NCBI GenBank assembly: GCA_964467585.1
Contig: CAYXRF010000011.1
Coordinates: 1-64,000 of the forward strand
Length of the DNA: 64,000 nucleotides
Origin: CALVLD01 sp964467585
GTDB lineage: Bacteria; Bacillota; Clostridia; Christensenellales; CAG-138
Direction of reading: 5' to 3'
Shown: one piece after another, positions 27,315-35,947 of the stretch
Position numbering within the stretch: position 1 is the stretch's first letter
Layout of the letters: each line of letters starts with the position of its first letter
Notes under the pieces: model-generated
The model's input: only the letters and a program-made list of their open reading frames with translations
Databases searched by the model: none
Told to the model about the DNA's origin: nothing
Translations under genes and position numbers: made by a program

Positions 27315-28928
27315 ATGGGGACGGGAAACGGCATAAGAAATTTGCTGCGATTTGACGAGGGTTATTCGGAATATGAGCTGCTTGAAAGAGAAACAGGCAG
27401 TCCGTCGTATTTGGAAGGCTGGAATGACGTCTGCGCTCAAGGCGAAACAAGCAAAGAGGAGATTCCCGCAAGCGCGGATGAAACAGCCAAGCGTTTGGCG
27501 GAGGTGTTTCGCTCGGATATAAATAACGACATAATTCTCCGACGTTTTACGATTGGGCAGGGCAAGATATGCTTAATCGCATATATGAACGGCATGGCTG
27601 ACGATACAAAGGTAAATGATTTTATCCTTCGTCCGCTTATGCAGGGAAGCGTGCCGCAAAGCGAAAACATCGGCATAAAATATCTGATTCAAAATTTCAT
27701 TCAAATAAGTGAAGTAAAAACCGAAAAGGATCTTTCAATTGCAAGATTAGGTATAATGGACGGACTTACCGCACTGTTCGTCGATGGCGAAAATATGTGT
27801 GCGATGCTTGAAACGCATGGGTACGAAAAACGGTCAATCGGCACAACGGAAAATGAAAAAGTTGTCAGAGGCCCTAAGGAAGGATTTACTGAAAGCCTTA
27901 TAACAAACATTACGCTTGTCAGAAGAATACTGCATACCGATGACCTTGTCGTTGAAACAAGGCTTGCGGGAGGGGACAATAATATCCGCATCGCGATAGT
28001 ATATCGGGACGGCATAACAAACAGAACCTTGATTGACGAAGTCAAGCAGCGTCTCGCAAAGATTAACATACGAACAATAACAAGCAGCGGCACTCTTGAA
28101 CAGCTTATTGAGGATAACAAATGGTCGCCTATACCACAGACGCTTTCAACAGAGCGCCCGGACAGAGCGTGCTCACACATTATGCAGGGAAGGGTATGTC
28201 TTATCGTTGAGGGCAGTCCGTTTGCACTGCTTATGCCGATAACATTTTCAACACTTCTAAACAGTCCTGAGGATATTTATATGCGAAAGCCTCTCGGCAC
28301 GGTTCTTCGTGTTGTCAGATATGTCGGTGCGTTCTTGTCAATAATATTGCCCGGTTACTTTCTTTCGCTGGCATTGTATCATCAGGGGCTTCTTTCAACG
28401 GAGGTGTTAAGCACTGTTATAGCCTCACGTGAGATGGTTTTTGAGCCGATTGCAACAGAAATAATACTGCTGCTGCTCGTTTTTCAGCTTATACGTGAGG
28501 CGGGTATGCGCGTTCCCGGAAGCATAGGTCAGGCGATAGGCATAATCGGAGGCTTGATACTTGGGCAGGCTGCTGTCGCGGCAAACCTGGCAAGCTCAGT
28601 CGTTTTGATAGTAGTCGCGCTGTCGGGGCTTGGCAATTTTTGTATTCCGGATTATTCAACGCAGATTGCAGCATCATATTTCAGAATAGCGCTTGTGATT
28701 GCAGCATGGCTTGGCGGGCTGCTTGGAATGGCGGCTGCGATAATGCTTATGGTTTGCTACCTTGCAAGCATGAAAAGCTTCGGAGTGCCATTCCTTGCGC
28801 CATTCTCGCCTAAAACCTACTCGAAACGACCTCTGATAATCAGAGGCAGCATAGGAATGCATCACAGAGCCGATGATTTTGTCAACGCGCATTGTGACAC
28901 GCTTGAAAAGGAGAAAAGCAGTACATGA
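27315..28928 (+). CDS. Spore germinant receptor subunit A (GerA family)
   Basis: Membrane subunit of a germinant receptor in the inner spore membrane. The 537 residues have a soluble N-terminal half typical of GerAA/GerKA (RRFTIGQGKICLIAYMNGMAD, VRGPKEGFTESLITNITLVRRIL, and the GRVCLIVEGSPFALLMP strand), then about five to six membrane helices with VPGSIGQAIGIIGGLILGQAAV and a basic tail. GGAGG is upstream of the ATG. The stop overlaps the next gene by four bases (ATGA). The ligand cannot be told from sequence. Confidence 0.93.
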   Translation: MGTGNGIRNLLRFDEGYSEYELLERETGSPSYLEGWNDVCAQGETSKEEIPASADETAKRLAEVFRSDINNDIILRRFTIGQGKICLIAYMNGMADDTKVNDFILRPLMQGSVPQSENIGIKYLIQNFIQISEVKTEKDLSIARLGIMDGLTALFVDGENMCAMLETHGYEKRSIGTTENEKVVRGPKEGFTESLITNITLVRRILHTDDLVVETRLAGGDNNIRIAIVYRDGITNRTLIDEVKQRLAKINIRTITSSGTLEQLIEDNKWSPIPQTLSTERPDRACSHIMQGRVCLIVEGSPFALLMPITFSTLLNSPEDIYMRKPLGTVLRVVRYVGAFLSIILPGYFLSLALYHQGLLSTEVLSTVIASREMVFEPIATEIILLLLVFQLIREAGMRVPGSIGQAIGIIGGLILGQAAVAANLASSVVLIVVALSGLGNFCIPDYSTQIAASYFRIALVIAAWLGGLLGMAAAIMLMVCYLASMKSFGVPFLAPFSPKTYSKRPLIIRGSIGMHHRADDFVNAHCDTLEKEKSST

Positions 28929-30046
28929 AGCTTAAAGAGGGAAGAATCGGCATACAAGAGGGAATGTTCGCCGCCGCTGTTACGCTGTGCATGAACGGCA
29001 TATTCTCAATCAATCCGGAATATGCCTACTCACAGGGAAACTCGACCTATCTTTCGATCCCGCTTTCAATTTTGCTGTCCGCAGCGTTCTTTTTGGCAAT
29101 TACGCTTTTGATGAAGCGAACGGGAACCAAGGCGCTGGATGAGCTTATGACTGTTACGGTCGGAAAAATCGGAGCAAAGGTGATGGCTGTTCCGCTTATT
29201 CTGGCGCTTCTTCTCTGCGCAGTAACGCCAATGATACAGTTTATTGAGCTGATGCACGCCATGCTGTTCAGCAACTCAAGCTATGTTGCGATAATTGCAT
29301 TTATTTTTCCGTCGATAGTGATAATTGCATGGCAGGGAATGGAGTCGATAGGAAGAATTGCCAAATGCTTCGGTGCTTTTTTGCTGTTAATGCTGATAGT
29401 AGCAATCGCAACCGCAATACCCACGTTTGAAACGTATAGGCTTTACCCGATAATGGGTGACGGCGTCGCCCATTTTGCAGGATTTACAGCGTCTCAAACG
29501 CTTTCGTTCTTGCCGCCGCTGCTTGCGCTTTTGATTATCGGACGAAGTATGCAGGGTGTGGAGCACGCAAGACGCGCAGGATTGTATGCTGCGTTAACAG
29601 CAATCCTTGTCTGTGGAATAACACAATTTGCTTTATCCCTTGTTTACACATATCAAGGCTTGGCGGACAGCTTTGTTCCGCTTTACAAAATCAACACGCT
29701 AAATCTTTCGGAAAGCAGATTTTTAAGGCTTGATAAGTTATTTGCGATCGCATGGCTGAACGGATGTATGATATCAAGCGCATTTTGCATATATGCCGCT
29801 TCGCTGTTGTTTGCAAAAACCTTTTCACAAAGGGATGTTAATCCGTCTGTTGCGGCAATTTCCTGCATGGCGATTGGCGCTGCAATAGTCAAGCTGCGCA
29901 GCTCAGCCGCATCCGAAACAGCAGTTGAAGATGCTATTGTAAGATACGGAGCGACACTTGCCGCCGCTCCTTTGGCGGTTGTCGCAATAATCGGACTTAT
30001 TAAGAGAAAAAAGGAGAAACCGTTAAGTGAAAAGCAAACAAATTAA
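28925..30046 (+). CDS. Spore germinant receptor subunit B (GerB permease family)
   Basis: A 373-residue integral membrane protein of about ten helices, in the GerAB/GerKB family related to amino acid permeases. It begins with KEGRIGIQEGMFAAAV, as usual, and continues with long hydrophobic spans. The B subunit is thought to hold the germinant-binding pocket. It overlaps gerA by four bases and the C subunit by 20 bases, so the three are translated together. Confidence 0.92.
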   Translation: MKLKEGRIGIQEGMFAAAVTLCMNGIFSINPEYAYSQGNSTYLSIPLSILLSAAFFLAITLLMKRTGTKALDELMTVTVGKIGAKVMAVPLILALLLCAVTPMIQFIELMHAMLFSNSSYVAIIAFIFPSIVIIAWQGMESIGRIAKCFGAFLLLMLIVAIATAIPTFETYRLYPIMGDGVAHFAGFTASQTLSFLPPLLALLIIGRSMQGVEHARRAGLYAALTAILVCGITQFALSLVYTYQGLADSFVPLYKINTLNLSESRFLRLDKLFAIAWLNGCMISSAFCIYAASLLFAKTFSQRDVNPSVAAISCMAIGAAIVKLRSSAASETAVEDAIVRYGATLAAAPLAVVAIIGLIKRKKEKPLSEKQTN

Positions 30047-31238
30047 GCTTGCGGCAATTATGCTTATCGGCGCTGTATTGACGATGCTGGGAGGCTGCCT
30101 TAACCCTGTGTCTCTTGACGACTATGGATATGTGGTATCAATAGGTGTGGACTCGGGAACGGCAAAAAAATACTATGTCACGCTTGCCCTGCAAAGAGCA
30201 AGCCTTACTCAGGGAAACGAGAAGGACGGGGGAGCGATACTGCTTGCAGCGGAGGGCGACAGCTTGGTTCAGGCGATAGACGCGATTGAAAGCAACGTAT
30301 CGAACGCGCTCAATTTTACAAGAACAAATTTCATAATGTTCAGTCGTGAAGTTGCGCAGCGGGGTGATATAGAGGATTTTTTAAGCTTTTCATTTGATGA
30401 GATTAAGATGCGGAAGTCGGCGCTTGTTGTGATAACCGACCAAACCGTTCATGAGTTTTTCGGGGGACTGAGCGCGAACAACAGCGCGAACATAACAAAG
30501 CTTCAGGCGTCGCTGCTTCGTGATCAAAAGGATACGGGAACAATAATCATGACAAATGTCAGCGGCTTTTTTGAAGCATGCGTTGAAGGAAGATTTGATG
30601 TGTGCGCACCGCTTGGCTTTTATGACGCCGACATAATAACGGATATGCAGCAAAAAACATTGGAGGCGGAGGGCAAGGATCCGCTTTCTGACATAGAAAC
30701 GGGCGACAGAGTCGGCGGACTTAAATCCGCAACGGCGGGTGTTGCACTTTTTGATGGATGGACAATGACAGGTGAGCTTAACGGCGAGGAGACTCAATTC
30801 CTTAATATTATAAAGGGAGATTATGAAAATGGGGATTTTGTTCTTGTCGCCGACGATGGGTCTCAGGTGGTAATACTTGCAAAGCTGGAGACATATTCAC
30901 GGAACGTTCGTTCTGATACCATTTACTCCGATGATATATGTGTAGACGTCAAAATCGTGTTGACGATAAGTGTGCTTCAATACAACGGAGAGATGTCATA
31001 TGACGAGCTGTCGGAATGGGTGTCGAAAGAAACCATTCAATATATGACTGAAAACCTTGATTATGTGCTTAATAAATGCAAAGAATGCCAATGCGACGCG
31101 GCTATGTTCGGCACAACGATATCAAAGTGCTTTTCAAGCGTTGACAGTTGGCAAAACTATGACTGGAAAGCACGATATCAGAACCTGTCGCCACAATACG
31201 ATATTGAAATCATCGTAACGGACAAGATGCGTGACTGA
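30027..31238 (+). CDS. Spore germinant receptor subunit C (GerC lipoprotein family)
   Basis: A 403-residue lipoprotein. The signal peptide ends at MLGGC (Cys24), followed by the family opening NPVSLDDYGYVVSIGVDSG. The rest has the three-domain GerAC pattern, with FSREVAQRGDIEDFL and KSALVVITDQTV. The start is GTG at 30027 with AAGGAG upstream, inside the gerB end. GerC subunits are anchored on the outer face of the inner spore membrane by diacylglycerol. Confidence 0.92.
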   Translation: MKSKQIKLAAIMLIGAVLTMLGGCLNPVSLDDYGYVVSIGVDSGTAKKYYVTLALQRASLTQGNEKDGGAILLAAEGDSLVQAIDAIESNVSNALNFTRTNFIMFSREVAQRGDIEDFLSFSFDEIKMRKSALVVITDQTVHEFFGGLSANNSANITKLQASLLRDQKDTGTIIMTNVSGFFEACVEGRFDVCAPLGFYDADIITDMQQKTLEAEGKDPLSDIETGDRVGGLKSATAGVALFDGWTMTGELNGEETQFLNIIKGDYENGDFVLVADDGSQVVILAKLETYSRNVRSDTIYSDDICVDVKIVLTISVLQYNGEMSYDELSEWVSKETIQYMTENLDYVLNKCKECQCDAAMFGTTISKCFSSVDSWQNYDWKARYQNLSPQYDIEIIVTDKMRD

Positions 31239-31262
31239 GACGAAATAACGGAGAGAGATAAG

Positions 31263-31424
31263 ATGACGTCATATTACATATTTGCAGCATTATGTCTTAT
31301 ATATAACGGCTGCTATTTCATACACTGTATAAAGAGAAAGCGTGTTTCAGCGGCGATAGGTTCAATACTGTTGATGCTTGCCATCGCCGCATTTCCGTTG
31401 ATGATTATGCTTCAAAAGCACTGA
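31263..31424 (+). CDS. Small two-helix membrane protein in the ger cluster (possible receptor D subunit)
   Basis: A 53-residue frame that starts 24 bases after gerC, with GGAGAGAGA upstream of its ATG. It has two hydrophobic stretches (about 4-20, SYYIFAALCLIYNGCYFI, and about 29-49, SAAIGSILLMLAIAAFPLM) around a basic KRKR turn. Bacillus germinant receptor operons sometimes carry a D subunit, a small two-helix protein that modulates the receptor; size, topology and position fit. That identity is inference from context, with no sequence motif to prove it. Confidence 0.7.
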   Translation: MTSYYIFAALCLIYNGCYFIHCIKRKRVSAAIGSILLMLAIAAFPLMIMLQKH

Positions 31425-31447
31425 AAAAGTTATATTCTTAAATACTA

Positions 31448-31476
31448 TTGAAAAAGTCCCCAATATGGGTTATTCT
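31448..31476 (+). promoter_or_regulatory. Promoter of mscL
   Basis: TTGAAA (31448-31453) and TATTCT (31471-31476) with a 17-base spacer, 29 bases before the mscL start. Confidence 0.55.
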
Positions 31477-31505
31477 GTCTCTGAATGAACAAGGGGGTGT
31501 CTTTT

Positions 31506-32000
31506 ATGTCAAAAAAAAGCAATATATTTAAAGAATTCAAAAAGTTCGCATTCAAAGGCAACGTAATTGACCTCGCCGTTGGCGTTATGATTGGCGCGGC
31601 GTTTGGCAGCATTGTTACGTCCCTTGTAAATGATATAGTTATGCCTGTATTCGGGCTGATTATCGGCACTGAAAATCTTGATCAGCTATATTTGGTGCTT
31701 AAAGCGCCTGCGGATGGTACAAGCATTGCCGGGCTGTCGCTTGCTGATGCACAGGCTGCCGGCGCGACTGTAATGGCATATGGTAAATTTATTGCTGCGA
31801 TCATTAACTTCCTGCTGATTGCGATAATCATATTTGTGATCGTCAGTCTTATCAAAAAAGCTGCGTCTCTCGGCAAAAAAAAGGAAGAAGAGGCTCCCAC
31901 AAAGCCTGCTCGTATTTGCCCGTATTGCCGTCAGGAGGTCGCGGACGACGCAACCCGCTGCCCGCATTGCACCTCCGATATATCTGCCGATGCTCGGTAG
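31506..32000 (+). CDS. mscL: Large-conductance mechanosensitive channel with C-terminal zinc ribbon
   Basis: A pressure-release channel in the cell membrane. Residues 1-115 are MscL: N-terminal amphipathic helix, TM1 with KGNVIDLAVGVMIGAAFG and VTSLVNDIVMP, a periplasmic loop, and TM2 (FIAAIINFLLIAIIIFVIV). After a Lys/Glu linker there is a zinc-ribbon-like tail, CPYCRQEVADDATRCPHC, in place of the usual helical bundle. The start ATG 31506 has AAGGGGGTG upstream. Total is 164 residues against about 130-150 for most MscL. Confidence 0.93.
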   Translation: MSKKSNIFKEFKKFAFKGNVIDLAVGVMIGAAFGSIVTSLVNDIVMPVFGLIIGTENLDQLYLVLKAPADGTSIAGLSLADAQAAGATVMAYGKFIAAIINFLLIAIIIFVIVSLIKKAASLGKKKEEEAPTKPARICPYCRQEVADDATRCPHCTSDISADAR

Positions 32001-32068
32001 TATGATGAAGTGCCGCAAGGCTTTCATATAACACAAAATAACGTGCTTGTGAAAAGGAGATTTTTTTC

Positions 32069-33283
32069 ATGGCTAAAATTCAGATGAAGACACCGTTGGT
32101 TGAGATGGACGGAGACGAAATGACGCGAATCATTTGGTCAATGCTCAAAGAGCATCTCATTTGCCCATTCATAGATCTCAAGACAGAGTACTATGACCTT
32201 GGGTTGGTGAAGCGCGATGAGACAGACGACCAGATCACCATTGACGCCGCAAACGCCTGCAAGAAGTATGGCGTTGGCGTCAAGTGCGCGACCATTACGC
32301 CAAATGCGCAGCGCATGACTGAGTACAGCCTCAAGAGAATGTACAAGAGCCCAAACGGCACAATCCGTGCCATACTTGACGGCACTGTTTTCCGCACGCC
32401 GATAACCATGGATTGCCTCAAGCCCTCTGTCCGCTCTTGGACAAAGCCCATCACGATCGCCCGTCACGCATACGGCGATATATACAAGGATACAGAGTTC
32501 CGTGTACCTTGTCCCGGCAAAGCGGAGCTTAAATTCACCGACAACAACGGCAAGGTGCTTTTTGACGAAACCGTGTTTGATTTTAAGTGCCCCGGCGTTC
32601 TGCTCGGTCAATACAACAAAGACGATTCAATCGAAAGCTTTGCTCATGCCTGCTTCAAGTTTGCGATTTCAATCAAGCAGGATCTTTGGTTCTCCGCAAA
32701 GGATACAATTTCAAAAAAATACGACCAGACCTTCAAAGAAATATTCCAGAGCATATTCGAAAAGGATTACAAAGCCCAGTTTGAAGAATTGGGCATCACC
32801 TACTTCTACACGCTGATTGATGATGCTGTCGCACGCGTCATTCGTTCAAACGGCGGCTTTATCTGGGCATGCAAAAACTATGACGGCGATGTTATGAGCG
32901 ACATGGTTGCCACGGCGTTCGGCAGTCTTGCCATGATGACAAGCGTTCTCGTATCTCCGGATGGCAACTACGAGTATGAGGCGGCGCACGGCACGGTGAC
33001 AAAGCATTACTACAAGTATAGGGACGGCGAGACAACGTCAACAAACTCTATGGCTACAATATTCGCGTGGAGCGGTGCATTGCGCAAGAGGGGTGAGATG
33101 GATAATCTTCCTGAGCTTATCCACTTTGCCGATATGCTTGAAAAGGCTTCCCTTGACACTATCAAGAGCGGCCATATGACAAAGGACTTGGCGTTGCTTG
33201 CCGACATGGAAGACAAGCATATCGAGTCTACCGAGGGCTTCATAATCAAGATTAAAGAGAATCTTGAGAAGCTTCTTGCGTAA
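32069..33283 (+). CDS. icd: NADP-dependent isocitrate dehydrogenase (eukaryote-like homodimeric type)
   Basis: Converts isocitrate to 2-oxoglutarate and CO2 with NADP+. It is the homodimeric subfamily shared with eukaryotes: VEMDGDEMTRIIW at the start, CATITPNAQRM and SPNGTIRAILDGTVFR (substrate binding), WTKPITIARHAYGD, and the metal aspartates in LIDDAVARVIRSNGGFIWACKNYDGDVMSD (split across that segment). EAAHGTVTKHY near residue 310 reads the NADP phosphate. It is 404 residues, the normal size, with AAAAGGAG upstream. It follows mscL by 68 bases. Confidence 0.95.
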   Translation: MAKIQMKTPLVEMDGDEMTRIIWSMLKEHLICPFIDLKTEYYDLGLVKRDETDDQITIDAANACKKYGVGVKCATITPNAQRMTEYSLKRMYKSPNGTIRAILDGTVFRTPITMDCLKPSVRSWTKPITIARHAYGDIYKDTEFRVPCPGKAELKFTDNNGKVLFDETVFDFKCPGVLLGQYNKDDSIESFAHACFKFAISIKQDLWFSAKDTISKKYDQTFKEIFQSIFEKDYKAQFEELGITYFYTLIDDAVARVIRSNGGFIWACKNYDGDVMSDMVATAFGSLAMMTSVLVSPDGNYEYEAAHGTVTKHYYKYRDGETTSTNSMATIFAWSGALRKRGEMDNLPELIHFADMLEKASLDTIKSGHMTKDLALLADMEDKHIESTEGFIIKIKENLEKLLA

Positions 33284-33298
33284 ACATCGGAGGATTTG

Positions 33299-33805
33299 AT
33301 GAGTTTATATTCTGATTGGCATGAGTTAGCTTCTGCCGAACGTGACGAACATGATAATGCACGCTTCTGGGACGAATATTTTGCTGCCGAGAAGGAGCTT
33401 TATCAGCGCGTCTTAGAACAACACGAAAATACTTTTTCCGGCACATATGATGCGCTTGCGGATGAATTCGGTTGGGATAAAACCTATTTTATGGGGTTCC
33501 TTGACGGCGCAAACACAAGCCTAAAGGAGGCTTGTGACCTTGAATCTGTTGAACACGACACACAGATAGCACTCGCTTTTGACTTTGACAGGCTTTACTA
33601 TAACATGCTTGAGGCGAAAGCGCCTTGGCTTTATGAAATGCCTGAGTGGGATGCTGTTTTAAGTGAAGAAAAGCGTCACGAGATACTTCACGGCTGGCGT
33701 GCATCAAAGGTTTTTGTTGCAGATAAAAAGGTTGGGCCAAACGATCCATGCCCCTGCGGGAGCGGTAAAAAGTACAAAAAGTGCTGCGGCAGAGCTGCTG
33801 AATAA
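33299..33805 (+). CDS. SEC-C motif-containing protein
   Basis: 168 residues. An N-terminal acidic helical region of unknown role (WHELASAERDEHDNARFWDEY) is followed by a C-terminal SEC-C zinc motif (GPNDPCPCGSGKKYKKCC), the same metal-binding tail found on SecA and many small proteins, where it aids ribosome or protein contacts. The start is ATG 33299 with CGGAGGA upstream, 15 bases after icd. The function of the N-terminal part is unknown. Confidence 0.82.
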   Translation: MSLYSDWHELASAERDEHDNARFWDEYFAAEKELYQRVLEQHENTFSGTYDALADEFGWDKTYFMGFLDGANTSLKEACDLESVEHDTQIALAFDFDRLYYNMLEAKAPWLYEMPEWDAVLSEEKRHEILHGWRASKVFVADKKVGPNDPCPCGSGKKYKKCCGRAAE

Positions 33806-33827
33806 TTGCCAAGCATAACATGACGAC

Positions 33828-33859
33828 AAAAGCCGAGCCCTGTTTGGACTCGGCTTTTT
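33828..33859. terminator. Bidirectional terminator
   Basis: A 10-bp stem (AAAAGCCGAG with CTCGGCTTTT) and a small inner CC/GG, followed by T5 on the plus strand and preceded by A4. It lies between the convergent SEC-C gene and the second dockerin gene. Confidence 0.85.
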
Positions 33860-33886
33860 GTGCATGCCTTTATGGGGACGATAAAC

Positions 33887-35743
33887 TTAGACTGTGGCGT
33901 TCAACAAATTGTAAAGCGCGGATACGTCGCCAAAGCTTATTATACCGTCTTGGTTAACATCCGCGTTAATGGTACCCTGCGCGGACAGTATCGCACCGCT
34001 GACGATTGAAGCGTAAAGGGTTGACACATCGGCAAAGCTGACAATTCCGTCACAGTTAACATCTCCAATAAGGACGGAGGCACTGTATTGTGCCGTTACA
34101 GTGAGGTCGCTTGCAACGTTGCTGAAATCAACATCCCAGCCCGTGAATGTGTAGCCGGCGCGAGAAGGATCTGCGGGAGCAATCGCCGCGGAGCCGTATT
34201 CAACAGTCTGCGCGGAAAGAACAGCGCCATCCCAATCAACAAAGGTTACCGTATAATGGTTGATTGAATAAACCGCAGTGATTGTCATATCGGAGGAAAC
34301 GGATGAGAATGCGATGTCCCATCCCGTAAACGTGTAACCCTCACGCACGGGGTTGCTTGGTGCGGTTGCAGAAGAACCGTATGTTACTATCTGAGAGGAC
34401 AGGGTAAGACCATTCCAGTCAACAAAGGTAACAGTATAGCTGTTGATTGTGTATTGTGCGGTTACAGTGAGATCAGCGGTAACGTTGTCAAACGCGGTAT
34501 CCCAACCTGTGAAGGTATAGCCCACGCGTGAAGGATTGACGGGAGCCGTCGCCGCGGCGCCATCGTTAACGGTTTGAGACGAAAGCACAGAGCCGTCCCA
34601 ATCAACAAAATTAACCGTATGTGTAACGGGCGGAACATAATTACCGGAGACCTCAAATGCAGGGAAGCCCGTTGTTGAGTCAACACCGTTTGTTATCGCT
34701 CCGTTTGAAAATGAGCCGATAACAACCTCAAGATTATCGGCGATTGACGAACCATCGCTCTCGGTACAATACACGGGCACAGCCATAGTATAGCGCGTGC
34801 AGCCAACGTAAAAATGTTCAACCTCAGAATCGAGTACAAGTCGTTTGCAATATACAAGCGCGGCATAATTGGCGGAGCTGAGGGGAGTGGATAAAATGCT
34901 AACGCTGCTTCCGCTTATCGTGGTGGTAAAATAACTCCAAAGGCTTGTGCTTCCTGCATTTATCACTATATTACTGTTTGTTATCGTTAGATGACCGTAT
35001 TGAATGATAATACCCTTGGCGTATCCCCACTGATCGCCTGATACGTTTTGAATGTTTATGTTGCAATTGTCTATAAGCAGTGTCATTGCGGTTGCTTCCG
35101 TAACGCCGCCAATGGGCAGATAGCCATTTACATATATCCCGCAGCCACCCTCATAGGTGTTGATGGTGGCGTTTGTAAGCTCCATACCATTATGACCGTA
35201 AACACACTCCTCAAGCGTTGCCGCAGTGCTGCCCGTGCGTTCCATTGCATAGCAGTTGAGCGTTATGCCATCGATATACAGAACTTCAGATGTGTCGTTA
35301 ACACCGCCCATGGGAGCGCATACGCAGTAGCCGTCATACTGCTCGGCATAAAGGTTGAGAGTGCCTGTGCCCTGAACACGCAGATAACCGTCGCAGCTTC
35401 CGCTCAGCACATCGCAGTCCGCCCCCATAAGAGCGTTGTCAATGTAGCAGTCGCCGTTAACAATAACGGTGGTGTTGGCGGGTGCAAGAATTGGTGCGCT
35501 GTGGGCGGTTGAAAGCCCATATGAGTTGAGCGTAAGCAGCGGACTGCCGCTGCTCCCCGTTGGGTTGTATGCCCAGCCCTCGGCAGTTGACGAAGCAGAG
35601 GACGTGTAACCCGTGAGGTCCAGCTTTGTTGTGCGCTGAACGGTGGACTGAGCAGAAAGTGCAAACGCAGCGGTCGGCAATGCGCTAAGCACTGCAAAAG
35701 AAATCATGAGTGCGACAATGAGAACTGAAAGAGTACGTTTCAT
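33887..35743 (-). CDS. Secreted protein with InlB repeats and C-terminal dockerin
   Basis: A 618-residue exported protein. Order: signal peptide (about 1-29, ending PTAAFA), a beta-rich region (30-370) with regularly spaced short strands that looks like a beta-helix (VIVNGDCYIDN, LTITNSNIVINAGS), three InlB-type repeats (372-555, GYTFTGWD in each), and a type I dockerin (DVNCDGIVSFADV, DVNQDGIISFGDV). The beta-helix may bind carbohydrate, but I see no catalytic motif. The tail is very like that of the 14931-17474 protein, with a different front half. It has its own promoter. Confidence 0.86.
   Translation of the reverse strand: MKRTLSVLIVALMISFAVLSALPTAAFALSAQSTVQRTTKLDLTGYTSSASSTAEGWAYNPTGSSGSPLLTLNSYGLSTAHSAPILAPANTTVIVNGDCYIDNALMGADCDVLSGSCDGYLRVQGTGTLNLYAEQYDGYCVCAPMGGVNDTSEVLYIDGITLNCYAMERTGSTAATLEECVYGHNGMELTNATINTYEGGCGIYVNGYLPIGGVTEATAMTLLIDNCNINIQNVSGDQWGYAKGIIIQYGHLTITNSNIVINAGSTSLWSYFTTTISGSSVSILSTPLSSANYAALVYCKRLVLDSEVEHFYVGCTRYTMAVPVYCTESDGSSIADNLEVVIGSFSNGAITNGVDSTTGFPAFEVSGNYVPPVTHTVNFVDWDGSVLSSQTVNDGAAATAPVNPSRVGYTFTGWDTAFDNVTADLTVTAQYTINSYTVTFVDWNGLTLSSQIVTYGSSATAPSNPVREGYTFTGWDIAFSSVSSDMTITAVYSINHYTVTFVDWDGAVLSAQTVEYGSAAIAPADPSRAGYTFTGWDVDFSNVASDLTVTAQYSASVLIGDVNCDGIVSFADVSTLYASIVSGAILSAQGTINADVNQDGIISFGDVSALYNLLNATV
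34080..34631 (-). repeat. Three InlB-type repeats in the second dockerin gene
   Basis: Three units of about 61 codons, each with (Y/H)TVxFVDWxG, an alanine-rich (A)TAPxNP or equivalent turn, and GYTFTGWD. They are more diverged from each other in DNA than the units in the gene at 14931-17474. Confidence 0.75.
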
Positions 35744-35775
35744 ATCCTTAAAAACCTCCTGAAAAAGTCGGACTA

Positions 35776-35804
35776 ATTATGTCACTTATTATGTCGAATG
35801 TCAA
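35776..35804 (-). promoter_or_regulatory. Promoter of the second dockerin gene
   Basis: TTGACA (35799-35804) and CATAAT (35776-35781) with a 17-base spacer on the minus strand, about 30 bases upstream of the start. Confidence 0.6.
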
Positions 35805-35947
35805 TGTTTGCACAATAAAAGCACGAGACGAATTGTTCAGGGGGGAGTCGCTTATATACCTTATATGGTTTTGATGAGGACAACGCTAAAACAGATTATT
35901 GTGCGCGGCGCGAACAGCTTGGATTTGCAATCATCATCCTTTTGAAA

